DNA of 64,000 nt from the NCBI GenBank assembly GCA_006176705.1, contig QRFJ01000022.1, positions 682,001 to 746,000 of the forward strand. Reading direction: 5' to 3'. This DNA comes from Cocos nucifera. Its lineage: Eukaryota; Streptophyta; Magnoliopsida; Arecales; Arecaceae. Below, in pieces: positions 1 to 12,556 of the stretch (its first letter is position 1; each line of letters starts with the position of its first letter). The notes under the pieces are model-generated. The model made no database searches, had not been told where the DNA came from, and saw only the letters and a list, made by a program, of their open reading frames with translations. Position numbers and translations under genes: made by a program.

Positions 1-380
1 TAATGAGCAGTATAATTATGTATGTTCTCGTCGACATCCGCTCATGAAAATAGAAGGCTGTCAAATAAAACAGATATTTCGTGCCATAAACGTCATATTT
101 TTTTACATGCTATGTATCACATTTTATTTGATAGCCATGATATGCTGAGATGGCAGCCATCCAGGATCATTCAGAGTACCAGGAGGTTGCCGTAGGTATG
201 CGCATCCCCACCGCAGCTCATTTGAAAGCGAGGGCTGACTCCGGTTCCTTCTTATTCAATGGAGTTTCCTTTCCATTTTTTTAAAAATGTCTATGATATT
301 TTTTTTTTTTTTAGTGAAATATTTATTTCCGTTTTCGGCGTTCGATTTAACGCTATTTATTCCGCTCCACCCGTGGGGCA

Positions 381-387
381 TATAAAA
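381..387 (+). promoter_or_regulatory. Probable TATA box of the profilin gene
   Basis: The sequence TATAAAA lies 135 bp upstream of the profilin ATG at 522, inside an otherwise mixed-composition stretch. This spacing suits a transcription start around 410-420 and a 5' leader of roughly 100 bases rich in GA (AGAGAGAT, GGAGAGGAGGAGGAGAAG) just before the start codon. No transcript evidence is available, so the start site is inferred. Confidence 0.55.
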
Positions 388-521
388 CGACCCGGCACCG
401 CCGAAGAGAACCCCATCCATCATCACTCTCACGCGAACCCTCGCCAAGGGATTACCAAGAAAAGAGAAGCAGGGCGAGAGATCCAACCGCAAGAAAGAAC
501 GCGGGAGAGGAGGAGGAGAAG

Positions 522-3500
522 ATGTCGTGGCAAACGTACGTCGACGATCATCTGATGTGCGAGATCGATGGCCAGCACCTGACGGCCGCTGCCATTGTCG
601 GCCACGACGGCAGCGTCTGGGCGCAGAGCGCCAGCTTTCCCCAGGTATCTCCGCCTTGATTCCGACCAAATCTTACTTTCTTATATGGGGTTTGACTCGA
701 ATCGTCTCCCTTCCCCAACCCCCGTTCTTGACTCGTTTGAATATTTCGCTTTTCCCTCTTTTAATCGTTTCTTGATCAGATCTGATGTGCTCATTTCAAT
801 GATGTTATTTATTTATTTATCTTTCTTGGTGGAGTTTGGTGAAGAAAGGGGAGATGGTTCTTGATCTGAGTTGGTGGAATTTGACCCACTGTGCGTGGTA
901 TGAGATCGAGGTCATCTGTCATCTTCTTTTTGATGTGATATTTATTATTTTGCTTTCATCCTAGAGTGTCATAGAATACTACGAGTTTCTTGGTATGCTT
1001 GATCTTTGACTCGATGGGATTGAGAGCTTCAAGAAATTATCTTTTGCTGTTTCTTGAACAGCTTCTTATTTTTCTTGTGAGACGTGTTATAGCAGGGGTC
1101 AGGATTGAATGATCACTTATTTTTTGCTAAAATAGTCACATTCCTGTACACATTATATTCAATTTCAGGTTTATTTGTTGTTGTTCTTATTTTTTTTTAG
1201 GTTGCTGCATTAACCATCATCATAATCATCAGGTCTTTTTAGACCAATAACGGATCTTGGATAACCTTTCATGTTGGTGGTGTCTGTTAGCATATTATTA
1301 TAACTTCGATATTTCTAAAGTTGTCTGGATGCTTGGTTTTAATTAGAAATTTTAGAGTATTAGTTACTGCTAGTAAATTTTACTTTGATTGCCTCACTTA
1401 TTTCGCAATTATAATGCGGGAATGCTGAATGTGGTTGGACCTAGATCGGAAGTCCCATATTGCGTTAGAAGTCTATTTGTGTTAGTTGAGGCTTCTTTTT
1501 TTGTTTCCTCGAATGCTGTTATTCAGAATATTTGCAACATTGATGTTTACTAATATGATATATTAAAATTTGTCAAATAATATATAGTTGCCGCATGGTA
1601 GATGTTTTTCATTTGCAGCTTTTCTTAGAGATATTGGAATGCAGGTTGCTTATTTAGTCCACTAGGTGGCATGTGTGTATATCTTTCTGGTACATTAGCT
1701 GTCATCAGCTGGGGGATTTTGAACATCTTTTTTTTTGTTTTTTATTGGATGAATGCCATAAGTGGAATAAAAAGGAATGGCCTCAAGGGCTTTCATGTTC
1801 TATCATGTTGTCATTCCCATTGAGCTTAGATTTCATGCAACACAAGGATTATTTAATTAATTTATAACGTAATGTATGTGTTAATTAACAAGGGAAGAGA
1901 AGACATTTAGAACAATCACCTTTTATTTGGAATGCAACTTCAACTTAAGTACTGGAGTACCGCATGTTTGTTTTTAGAGAGTGATTAAGTTTTTTTTTTA
2001 AAGCATGTTGATTAACAATTTAAAATTTGAATTAGCTTGCAACTTCAATTATTTCAACTTGCACATATAATTAACCTGCATAAGGGGAGGCTTATACCAT
2101 TTGCTAAGAAGCTAGTTGACAAAAGACCTAATATGAAAGAGTTCATGTTATAAAATAGCTCATGGAGTTTTATGAGAAATAGATCCTGGCCCCTCTTTTT
2201 TTCTTATGAAATGATTATTCCAAGAAAATCAGGTTGATAACAATAAGATGTGATATGCAGGCAATGAGATTATTTGTTCATGCACAAATTTTAGTTTTCA
2301 GGGTTTTGTTATCTTATAGTTGTCTTTCTTGTTTCTTACAAGTTCTATTATTTCTTTATGGTGCAGTTCAAGCCTGAAGAGATCACTGCCATTATGAATG
2401 ACTTTGCTGAACCTGGAACCCTTGCACCAACTGGTTTATATCTTGGTGGTACAAAGTACATGGTGATCCAGGGTGAGCCAGGATCTGTTATTCGAGGGAA
2501 GAAGGTTAGACTCTATGTGCTCTATAGCAGCTAAATACATTTGCATTTTGTCTGGTAATGCTAATGAGCTATGATATTTGTCTGGATTTTTTTAAGAGGA
2601 TTTTTTAAAGTCATTTATAGTTGTGGCACTTGAAGGTTTATGATAGACATAGAAATTCACATGTACTGCTGCTCAAGCAATGTTTTAGTGGAGCTGATCT
2701 TAGATTGGTTAATTGCATCATAGAAATCATGTTTTAAGATTAATCCAATTTTTTCTTCAGTTAGTCAGGAAACATCAGATACTTCATGCTTGAAATACTC
2801 TCTGTTGATGATCTTTAGCTCACTAGTTGATCTGTTTTTGCAAGTTGTAAGTTTTATGGTATTTTACCCTTTGATTTGACTAACAAAGAATAAATTCATG
2901 GTTTTAAAACATGTGAAAAATATCAAGCTATTATATATCTTGATGAGCTGCTAATAGTTTTATGATTGGAACCCATAATACAAAGAACAAAAATGGGGAT
3001 TGAAATGTAGGCTACCTAACTACTGGAGATGCACACCTAGTGTGAAGAATTTCCAGCCTATATTACTGTTCTCATTCGAGTGATAGTGAAGCAGTAGAGA
3101 CATCAGTCAAAATACAATACACAAATACGGTATACAGGTATATCATGGCAACACTATGGGGGGAAACTAAATGTATTTCATCACAATGTGGTTAGGAAAT
3201 TGAAGAGCCAGAAGTATACAAGCATCAAGAATATAGGCAGTAGCAGTCCTATCTTGTGAAATACTGAAACCTAGTAGTCATGTAGAAACATCTTAGCTCT
3301 AGAAATTGATATGCTGAGGTGGAATTGATTGCAAGGATGATTCTGAGCTACAAATTGCATAAAGAAGCTTTTGTTTTTTTGGATAAGACAGAGTACTTAT
3401 GCAACTCTAGTATGAATATAGCCAAAATAATTAAAAAGAAGAGTATAATGGAATGCCAAAGGTAGGTCTGCCATGTCAGTCCACACAATCCTCCAATGTG

Positions 3501-6500
3501 CTCTGGCACATAGGAGGCCACCTAGTCTGCAACATTGTTGGCCTTACGATAAACATGACAGATGTCAATGGAAGAGCAGCTCCCCACCAAGTGCCATATA
3601 TCCTGAAGGAGTGGGTGCACCACTGTCTCAGTTGCTCCTGCAACCAATCGATCATCGTGGCCAAGTCTCCCTCGATCACCAATCTCTCTGCACCTAGCCT
3701 TAACCTAGCGAAGGTAATGTCTACATAGGCCGCTTGCAGCTCTGCTACTGGAACAATGCTATCAAGAAGGTGACACCCACTTACCCCTGCAAATCTAGAA
3801 CCAAGATCGTGAATCACGAATCCAATGCCTTCCTTACTGCCCCTCGTACTATCGTTGAAGTTGATCTTGAGATAACTCTGGGGTGGGAGCTCCCATGTGA
3901 TAAATATTATGCGGATCGCTGTCGGAGCAATCAGGAAGTCCCAGGTGTCCCAAGTAGCCAAGGCCAAACTAGTCGACAAGCAATGCATGACCGTCGTGGC
4001 CTATACCATCGCCCTCTCCAAGGTGAGTCTTGTTGGTTGCCCAGTTGCTTCAAAGATGCCTTTGTTTTTGGCCAGTTAGATGTGATAGACAACATAAGCA
4101 GCTCTAATGCCAAGAGCCCTAGATGAATTGGACCCCATGCTCCTTCGAAGAACCTCGAAGAAAGCCTAAGTTGGCTCCATCCAATCTTCTAATTGGATCC
4201 CCTTTGTATACCTCATACAAGTCCTTGATCATCACTCTCGATATACAAACTGATCCCCACACTCTCACATCCAGACCAGCATACACAAGCACCACAATGG
4301 ACAGCAACCTCTCTGCTAAGGCAGCTCCGAAAAGATGAGACACCAGATCAATGTTCCATCCTCCCCCCAAGCTGGAACAGATCACAGACATGCATTGAGA
4401 CCACAATTTCCATACTCATGAAGATGGGTGATCTACTTAAAGGCAATTTGGTAATCCATAGGTCCTGAATGAGGTCAATTATTTGCCCATCACCTACAAG
4501 CCATTTGACTCAAGCAAGTATCACATGAGCTCGAGAGCATATCTCCTTCCATATGAAAGAACTTCACTGAGTAGGTAAGATATCAATGCCAATGGTTCAC
4601 GAGCCATATCTTGCTCTCATCATCGCACTTTAGATGCAATCTGGCTGTAGCAAGAAGCATGCAGTATGTCTGGCAATCAAAACCTCACATCTCATTATAA
4701 GGGATTGAATACCTAGCCCCCTATCCTTGATCAGCTAACAGACTACATTCCAAGCCAGAAAGTGAACACGACCCCTTCCCAAATGAGACCCCCACAAAAA
4801 ACTCCCAAACTGTTGCTCAAGCTTCATCAGCATGGTCTTCCATAGGATAGTGTTTGACATCATATAGATCGGAATCGAGCTAAGCACCGATTTCACCAAG
4901 GTGATTCTATATATCATGAAAAGGCATCCGGCCGCCAACCCTCCAGCCATCTCTGGATCTACTCCATCCTAGAACACTTACCAACTCATAAAGAAGCTTT
5001 TGAGTTGATGTATGTGATCCAGTCTATCAAAATACTGGTAAAAGGTTGAATTCTTGTCTAATATCAAATTTTAATATTATATGTTTTGAACTTGAAACTT
5101 AGCAAGATTTTAAAGAATATAAAGTGTAAATATGATATACTTTTTCATTATACCAATGAAAGAAGCACTTGTTCTAGACTCTGTTCCGCTTCTGAAAATA
5201 AAAATTTAAATTACATGGAACCCATAAAAGAAAAGGAGAAGAAAGTAAACAAAGCAAGGTTTAGACAACCATATGGTGATTATCATGTAATGCGTGCCCA
5301 ATAAAATTGTCAAATTTTTTCTTTTAGAAAATTTTACCCTAATCTTGTAAAGTTGATTCCTCTTTTTATATTCCTAAGTGAGTTGGGGCTTCCTGCAGAT
5401 TACTAGAGTTTCTATGAACATTTAAGCAATAAACCTTCTATCTGCTTTTATGATAACAATAGGTTACTACGTGCATGTTTGGGGGTGTGTTTGTAATTGT
5501 TAAAAGTGACTTCGGATCTAAAAGCAGAATTTTGAGTGTTTGGCCATAACCTAAAAGTAATTTTGGATCGCGTTTAAGATCCCTTCAAAACATGGTTTAC
5601 GTAAAGTTGACCTCTTTTTGTTTTCCATGGACACAGCACTGCAAGCTAAATATTACATTTGTGAAAAGTTTCTTTTTTTTAAAAAAAAAAAAAATTGTGT
5701 TGCCCTCTCAATACCCCCTCATATGTCCCTTTTTCCCACTTTCTTATCTATCAGAATTTTTTCTTTCTTTAGATTAATCTCATCTTATCTCCATCCATAC
5801 CCCCAATTAATCTCCTCTCATCTTTATTTATGTCCCTTCCAGAATTATTAATCTCCTCTCATTTTCATGTACGTCTCTCCTTTTGTCCAACTTTTTACTC
5901 TTTCTTTCTTCAGATTAATCTCATCTCATCTCCATCCATATCCTCATCCTCGATTAATCTCCTCTTATCTCCATCTACATCCTTTTTTCCATCTTTCAAT
6001 ATTATTAATCTCCTTTTATCTCTCCCTTTTTGTCGGACTTTCTTGTCTATCCGAATTTTTTCTTTCTTCATATTAATCTTCTATAAAATAGCGAATTTTA
6101 TGTCCAAAACATTTTAGAATCATTTTAGATATTTGTCTTTTTTGGTCATTTTGTTATTCAAAAGTAGTTTTTGGGTATGTTAACCAGACATACAACAAAT
6201 TATTTTTATAGCTTCAGAATAGCTTTAGGATATTAACAAACAAACAAATAACTACTTTGTCCTAAAGCAGTTTTTGACATCAAAATGCAGTTTTTACTAA
6301 AAATTGCTTTTTGGCTGAAAGCTACAGCATCCCCAAACAGATTCTACAATGTCAACGGGAAGCTATTCTATCTATGGTCCACCAATATGCCAAATAGATC
6401 TACAACGGAGCATAGACTAAACATTTGCACAAATTTAGATTGTGAAGCACCTTATTAACTCACAGATATAATTATGTTGCAGGCAGCATAAAAATATCTT

Positions 6501-9500
6501 ATGCAAGAGCAAGAAAAGAAAAACAGACTTTGGCACCCATTTTGAAGTTTTATCATGCCATATGCTTGCTGTTATTTATCTAGCCTCTCTTTTTGACCTA
6601 TTCAATCTAGAACTCTATCTCCATCTTGGATCTGTAAATGTGATGCATGTAGATTGTTGATTTTAGCTTTTATTTCAGTTATTAGGCCTTCAATTTCAGT
6701 TTTAGTGCTCTTTTATTTGTACAGTGGATATTAGATGATCTAGTTTTTCGGTTTGAGAGCTTATGTCATTAAAAAACAATGTGGGCTTGTAAGGCAGTTC
6801 TGGCCTATAGAGAAAAAGAGGGAGAGGGAAACAGAGAGGAACGTATGCTTCCTTTTCTCTGTATTTGGTGTCTGAACACCCTCTTCCACTCGTGCCTCCC
6901 TTCTCTCCCTGATAATCAATTGGGCTGGGGACCTCTTAGTGTACCTTTGAGACTTAAAATTTTGTGTCTCGGCTTCTTTTTGAAGTAAAAAAGACTTTGT
7001 TTTTTATCCTTCTCTTCATTTTGGGCCTCTAGGATTCAGTCCACGTCTCCACCCAAAAGAAAGAAAACCTATAAATTCTATATTTTTGCAATGCTCTCCC
7101 TTTTAATTTTTTTTCCTCTTTCTTAAAGGAGTCTTGCTATCATTCACCACAACAAACAGTTTCAGATCAAACAGTAATGTTAAATCAGCCAGGAAAAACA
7201 ATCCAGTCAACTAAGAGGCTGCATCATCTTTTTATACTGTTAAACTGAAATTCCTGGGATAAGTGTTTCCGCCTGCAATGCTACAATTTGCTTAGCTCCG
7301 ATTTTTTTATTTCCAAAAATACCCTCTGTGCCTCTCTCAGGCCCAGATCTTGTGTTGAACTCCATAATGAAGGTGTCAAGAAGAGGCAGTCTGGAATTTG
7401 AGTATCTCCATTGATGCACATGGGATGTGGCAAATTCTCATAATGCATATGATGGAGGGGAATCATGTTGTATAATGTTGCTAGACCACTAAGTCATGAA
7501 GAAAGTTACTTTCAGCCATAGCATTTGGTATCTTGAATTTGTTGTTCAATGAGGAATATTAGTAAACTTGACAAATCATGGAAGAATGGTCATCTTTCTG
7601 CCATTCCGCTAACAAATAATCATGACAATGCAGATTGCTTTTTTTAACATTAAGTTCTGCAAAGGTTGTTCTTGGGTAAAATCTTCATATCTTTTTTTTA
7701 ATTTTTCCTTGGTCCTAGGTGTTTCTCCTTGGGAAGCTAAAATTCTGCCATAGATATCATCTTCATTTTTTTTGGGTGGATTTTATCTGGATTTTTATAT
7801 GAACCCTGCATCTTTTTCGGTATTGACACTACTTTGTCCAACCATTTTTCTATATTATTCAATTTCTTGATCAGTGGTTATGTCTCATCAGTTTACAGCA
7901 ATTGACCTTGTGATGCAAATCAATCACCTAAGATTCTGGCAAGGTTCTAAAAAGCAGCTGATGAGATTGTTGTTGAAATGTTAGGGTGCATAATTTGGAT
8001 TAAATGGTTTCAAACAATCTGCATCTCATCACTGGGTTGAGATGGTTTGGATTTTCTAGATCCATTCTATGGATCATACCATCCTTTGAATCGTATGACC
8101 CATCCATCTTGTTCTTTCATATTAAATAATGTGATAGTCAATTTTCTATCATTCATTTGACAATATTGCTTTTAGAATTACTTGTTTGTTAGTAATATGC
8201 GTTGACTGTACAAAATTAATAAGTCCATTAGGGTTTTTGATTGACAAAAAAAATTATTGGAAAAAATTAAAAAAACTTCAGAGCTTATGGAATTGAGGGC
8301 AAGGGAATTTTTTTTGCAACCATTTGTTAATATCTAGTTCTTTTTTCTTTTTCCCCCTTATGATATCCTACCTAAGATTAATTGGGTTGACATTCTTTTT
8401 GAAGAAATCCAAAATGAATGTTACAACCTGTGATTTGATCCATGCCTCGATCTAATTTCTACGACGTTTGGCTTGACCTTGATCCTGACAACGTGGGCTT
8501 ACACACACACCCACCCACCCACCCACACATACATATATATAGGTGGCTAGGATACTGTATAGCATATTGTATAGCTCATGTGGTATGTGGGTACATATGT
8601 GGGTGCATATTCATTTGATATTTGCAAATATAAAATTTATAAAATATATATAGAAAGATAGAAAATTAGAACTATGTAAGATTCAGAAAAAAGAAAATGA
8701 AATATTCCTTTGAGTATAGCATGAAATGTCCCCCTCCTTCACACTGAAAAAGAAGACAAAAGGAAAAAGATCGAATTACAAGTATGCTAATAAAGCAGCC
8801 CGACTAACATGTACTAGCCACATGACTTGGCTTGCGCTGTTTCTGTTGGCAGTCTTGGTCTATGGTGGTGCTTAGCAGACTGCCATGTGGCTTGGCTGTA
8901 TATGGGGACCATGTTTACCCAATATGGTGCAGTCATCAGACTGCATCCACACATGAGGTCACATAGATCACATTTTAGAATAGATCTTTCAGATCATGAT
9001 TCACATTTGTTTGCATGTGAACATAGATAGACATCACAAGTCCATATTTTGTCTGGAAGCATCTTGTTTCTTTGTCACGAAAGTGTCTTTTTTCTTTTGA
9101 TGAGATCATATCTATGAGTGATTCAAAATGCAATATATGATCGGATTTCAAAAAAGAGGGCTTGAAAGAGATTCGGACATATGGAAGGTAAAGTTAAGTG
9201 TCATATCACCTAACTGAAATATGATCATTTTCATTGATTTCTGCAGAACTGTGCATGAAGCCATGAGCAAGTCATTCTTCCTTTAACAAGAGGAGAAATC
9301 AAACTGTCTTTTCTTGGTTAGAGTGGAACTCCCATTTTTGTTCTTTTCACATAAAGAATTAATATTACCAAGGTCTTTAATGATGCAGGAAGGAATTAAA
9401 TATATGTTCAGGCAGCCAAATCACTGTCGTCCTTAATGCGGATCCAACCAAACTACCAAATCATTCTGAGATCTTATGATAAACTGAAAAGTAAACCATA

Positions 9501-11932
9501 ATATTCCTTCCAAGTAGTTGCATCAAGGCTGTCTTTGAGATCTGTTTGAGTTTTGACTTGCACCAAATCACCTGGACCATTGTGTCTTTTAATAGCAAGT
9601 GGGGCTCAGCTCACTGTTCTAGTTGGTCTAATTTCACTCTTCATCAATCACAGACCATGAATAGAGCCAAATTTTCCTCACTTCCCCATTAGTAACTTCA
9701 GTTTTGTTCCTGTCAGACTCCAGAATAAAACAATTCAAGGTAAAGAAGACTAGATAAAATGAAATCATATTTAGTTTCCCATCCAATATCAAGATATTGA
9801 AATGAAATCATATCCAATCCTCTGTCCAATTTTAAATCACACTGTTCTTGCTGGTGAAGCTCCATATGTCCAAGGCAATTATAATATATGACTAAGAGAT
9901 AGAAGGCATGAAAGCAAAAAAGGGAGCTGAACTAGTGACCTCGCTGATATGGCAACAATCTGTCAGCCTGTGCTTTCAGGTAGCTTTTTATTTATAAGCA
10001 TACATGTGTGAAGTGTCCATATGTATCTACATAAAGGAGTTATGGAGCAACAAGCAGAATTGCTTTCAGACAAAATGCATAATGAAGAGCAAGCTGCCAT
10101 AGCTTGGGTTTAAACTTTGCTCTACAGCGATGATGATAACACAATACTCTTAGTCACATATACTTTAGAAAACAACCATTGAAAGCTTAGAATCAGGCAA
10201 ACAAATATAATGCAAAAACCATTTGAGAGTGGTAAGTATGACAATGCATATGACAATGCAAACATATGCACTGGTAGGGGGAGATGAGTTCCAAAAAAAA
10301 AAAAAAAACTCCCTAGACCTGGAGCAACTGGAATCTGGCAATACAAAAGTTAGTCCAGATCAAATGCAAGGTAATTTTACAAAGTCATGTTTCAATGATT
10401 TGATGAGAGGGTGAAGGGGCCAATCGCGAGCAACAGAACTCCTAGAACTAATTCAGTTGGATAGAGAGTGCTATAAGCCAACTAACATATCACATGTAAA
10501 CTTGTTTTTGCCCTAATATTTTGTCACCCTTTAATTTCCTACTTTTTGGAATAATTTAGATCCTTTAAAAAATTATAATTAGGAAAAAAATTTATGGACT
10601 CGAATTTCCCTACTTGTCTACAACTGCCTTGTTTCAACTCTGCACTTTCATTTGTTTCTGTTTATTGTCATTCCTTTAGCATTTGTATTTTTATAGCTAG
10701 TTTAGTGGATGTGGTTGTTTTTGGTTCACTTCTCCATGGGGCTCTACTTCTGATTTGTTTTTTTCCACCGATTACTACTTGGAAACTGGCTTAACAATGA
10801 TACCATAGATTATGTCAATATAGTACTTTCCTTATTGACTAGCTTAAAAGCTGCTTTGACATCTATGTTCAAACTTGGTTATCTAAAAGGCAGTCCAGGA
10901 AGCTGCATTTGAGTCCATAAATGTGAGTGTGGCTTGGTGACCCACCTTGGTGGTCCTATGTGGTTCCCATATGCCACCTATTTGCATGGAGGGCTGCTCG
11001 TTGTCTATATAGGTCCAAGCAGCAGCAAATGTGGTCTTATTTAGTGCATATGGATTTTGTTAATGATGGATCATTTCTGATAATTCGTCTCTAGAAAAAG
11101 ATTGATTTTGGAATCTTTATCAAGATTAGGAACTTTAGTACTATATGTTTAGTTTTTTGTCTTGGTACTTGAGCTAAATTATAAGCCATACAGTAGGTTA
11201 GACCTGATTGTTCAATATTGGATAGACTTGTTTACTGTATTGATGCTTGATTGTTCATTATTTTTTTCATTTAATATGTCATACGATACTAAATAGGTTA
11301 TCAAACAAGGTGATGGTCTAATTAATTTCATGTTTTCTTCTTAAAAGTTTAGTATTTGTTATTTATTTTTGCTTATTCTTCTTTATAAATATTATTTATT
11401 TTTAGATATTTCTATAATGCCAACTGCATATATTTCTGCATAATGCATGTGCACTATGTAGCACTTTGGCCAATGCATATCATGCCACGTTTTTGAGCTT
11501 TGCCTCACTAATTCTGATCATCGCAACTTTCTTTTTACCTGGTCACAAATTGTCAAGCTTCCATAATACCCCGTGGGTTTAGCCACCTTCTGTGCAAACT
11601 AACATCAACATTGCCCAATGCCCTTTCCAGCAGACGAGCACCATTTTTTTTCATTTTGAAAAGCTAATCAACCATTTTTTTTCCTTTGTGTGCATTCACA
11701 TGCACTTAAACACATGGAGACACTAATAGATTGTATTGACATTCTTTGGATTGTTTAATTGGTGTTTGACTTGTCCTCCCTTAAAAAAATCTTTCAGGGG
11801 TCTGGCGGTGTGACCGTCAAGAAAACCAATCTGGCTTTGATCATTGGCATATATGATGAGCCAATGACTCCTGGGCAGTGCAACATGGTTGTTGAGAGGC
11901 TTGGCGATTATCTTGTTGATCAGGGTTTCTGA
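522..11932 (+). CDS. Profilin (actin-monomer-binding protein), three exons
   Basis: The coding exons are 522-644, 2367-2504 and 11798-11932. They encode 41, 46 and 44 codons plus the stop, giving 131 aa, the normal length of plant profilins. Both introns are phase 0 with GT-AG ends (donors GTATCT and GTTAGA, acceptors GTGCAG and TTTCAG). The start gives the typical N-terminus MSWQTYVDDHL, which carries the conserved Trp3 and Tyr6 of the poly-L-proline site. Cys13 and Cys115 are present, as is the basic segment around Arg84-Lys86-Lys87 across the exon 2/3 junction that is linked to phosphoinositide binding. The C-terminus is the family ending PGQCNMVVERLGDYLVDQGF. Profilins bind G-actin, proline-rich ligands such as formins, and PIP2 in the cytosol, and control actin assembly; many are pollen or food pan-allergens. 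Intron 1 is 1.7 kb; intron 2 is 9.3 kb and full of repeats. The frame is intact throughout, so the gene is probably functional. Confidence 0.95.
645..2366 (+). other. Profilin intron 1
   Basis: This is a 1,722-bp AT-rich intron between phase-0 junctions, with donor GTATCT and acceptor TATGGTGCAG. I see no repeat or coding segment in it. Short open frames inside it have no recognisable domain. Confidence 0.9.
3358..3373. repeat. Target-site duplication of the LINE, left copy
   Basis: The 16-mer CATAAAGAAGCTTTTG occurs here and again, perfectly, at 4987-5002. It is followed directly by seven Ts, the complement of the element's poly(A) tail, which fixes the left edge of the inserted LINE. Confidence 0.9.
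3476..3988 (-). pseudogene. LINE RNase H domain remnant
   Basis: This open frame contains the pattern of the plant LINE RNase H (RVT_3-like) domain. It has an acidic strand in YLKINFNDSTRG, the glutamate in VAELQAA and an acidic residue in VIEGDLATMIDWL. The reading is open over about 170 codons, but its upstream start is not a gene start: it is the end of a decayed polyprotein. It is part of the truncated element 3374-4986 and has no independent function. Confidence 0.8.
4735..4950 (-). pseudogene. LINE reverse transcriptase C-terminal remnant
   Basis: The segment contains YRITLVKSVLSSIPIYMMS followed by the FLWG motif. This is the block that follows the RT core in plant L1-like ORF2 proteins (compare the family pattern VKSVLxSIPxYxM...FLWG). 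It is only about 70 codons long and ends near the 5' truncation point of the element. Confidence 0.8.
4987..5002. repeat. Target-site duplication of the LINE, right copy
   Basis: This is a perfect copy of CATAAAGAAGCTTTTG at 3358-3373. It marks the 5' (truncated) edge of the LINE. Confidence 0.9.
5477..6339. mobile_element. Probable MITE (non-autonomous DNA transposon) in profilin intron 2
   Basis: The ends form an imperfect terminal inverted repeat: TGTTTGGGGGTG at 5477-5488 and, in reverse complement, TGTTTGGGGATG from 6339 back to 6328. Just inside each end are sequences of the AAAAGTGACTT / AAAGCAGTTTTT type, common in plant MITEs. There is no coding capacity. The middle (about 5700-6080) is T-rich, with repeats of ATTAATCTCATCTTATCTCC. 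I could not find a convincing target-site duplication, so the superfamily is not assigned. Confidence 0.45.
5741..6080 (+). repeat. Degenerate pyrimidine-rich tandem repeats
   Basis: Copies of a motif like AGATTAATCTCATCTCATCT followed by CCATCCATAT recur with variable spacing, interspersed with TCTTTCTTT. It lies inside the probable MITE. The open frames across it are low-complexity and not genes. Confidence 0.6.
8501..8541 (+). repeat. Compound microsatellite (AC)n-(CACC)n-(AT)n
   Basis: Five AC units run into repeated CCCA/CACC units and then an ATATAT tract. It lies in profilin intron 2. Confidence 0.85.
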
Positions 11933-12330
11933 ATTTGGTATATGGGTTTTGGAACTTATTTTATTTTGTTTGTTCTAAATCTTAGACATGAGTTTGCATC
12001 TGCCTGGTGTTGGAACCAGCAAATAATCAGCTTGATATCTTGTGTGATATTTGTGGAAAAATATGTTTGTCAGTTCATATGCTTTTGGGATATTTGTGGG
12101 AAAATCTGGTTCAGTCCATATGTTGGCATGCTTTCTATCTTAAAATTTCATGTCTGTAACTTTTATCTGCTGGGGATTATTGCATCTCACTGAATAGTGA
12201 TACCCATCCATAAGAAAATATTCAGAGACTTAAAAGAGTGTAGAAGATTCTGAATCATATTTGCATGTTTATTTTTTGCTTCTATGCTTGATGCTGGAAT
12301 AAGTGGATGCTATGTTAATCTTCTCTGCGC
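11933..12330 (+). other. Probable profilin 3' UTR
   Basis: The sequence after the TGA at 11930-11932 is T/G-rich with no coding signal, and holds AATAAG near 12296-12301 as a candidate weak polyadenylation signal. The exact end cannot be placed from sequence alone. Confidence 0.35.
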
Positions 12331-12522
12331 CATCGTGCATCACCTTCAGTAGTTTTAAGCAATCAAAACTATGTTGCAGAAAAAAAGATGTCGAGTAAAT
12401 TTCGTGCCTTGCTCTTGAATGTTTCAAAAATTTGCTTAATATTGAATAGTATAAAGCACTGCTTTGTTGTGATGTATTATGATGTATCTCGTGTGTTCTT
12501 GTACATGCAAATGTTCGGTCAA

Positions 12523-12556
12523 TTTTTTTTTTTTTTGGGGGGGGGGGGAGGGGGGG
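12523..12556 (+). repeat. Poly(T)-poly(G) homopolymer tract
   Basis: About 14 Ts are followed by 12 Gs, an A and more Gs. It lies some 600 bp downstream of the profilin stop. Tracts like this are prone to sequencing-length error. Confidence 0.85.

Larger units (their letters stand above)
3374..4986 (-). mobile_element. 5'-truncated L1-type LINE inserted in profilin intron 2
   Basis: Read on the minus strand, the element runs from the C-terminal part of a non-LTR reverse transcriptase (4950-4735) through a region resembling the zinc-finger linker of plant LINE ORF2 (about 4406-4120) to a terminal RNase H domain (3988-3480). It ends in a short A-tail at 3380-3374. A perfect 16-bp duplication flanks it at 3358-3373 and 4987-5002, as expected for target-primed reverse transcription. 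The endonuclease and most of the RT are missing, which is the usual 5' truncation. Frameshifts and stops separate the segments, so it encodes no working protein. It lies antisense to profilin. Confidence 0.9.
2505..11797 (+). other. Profilin intron 2, unusually long
   Basis: This 9,293-bp intron has donor GTTAGA and a T-rich acceptor ending TTTCAG. It contains a truncated LINE (3374-4986), a probable MITE (about 5477-6339), a compound microsatellite (8501-8541) and otherwise unidentified AT-rich DNA. The stretches 2505-3357, 6340-8500 and 8542-11797 show no gene or repeat that I can name. Confidence 0.9.
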
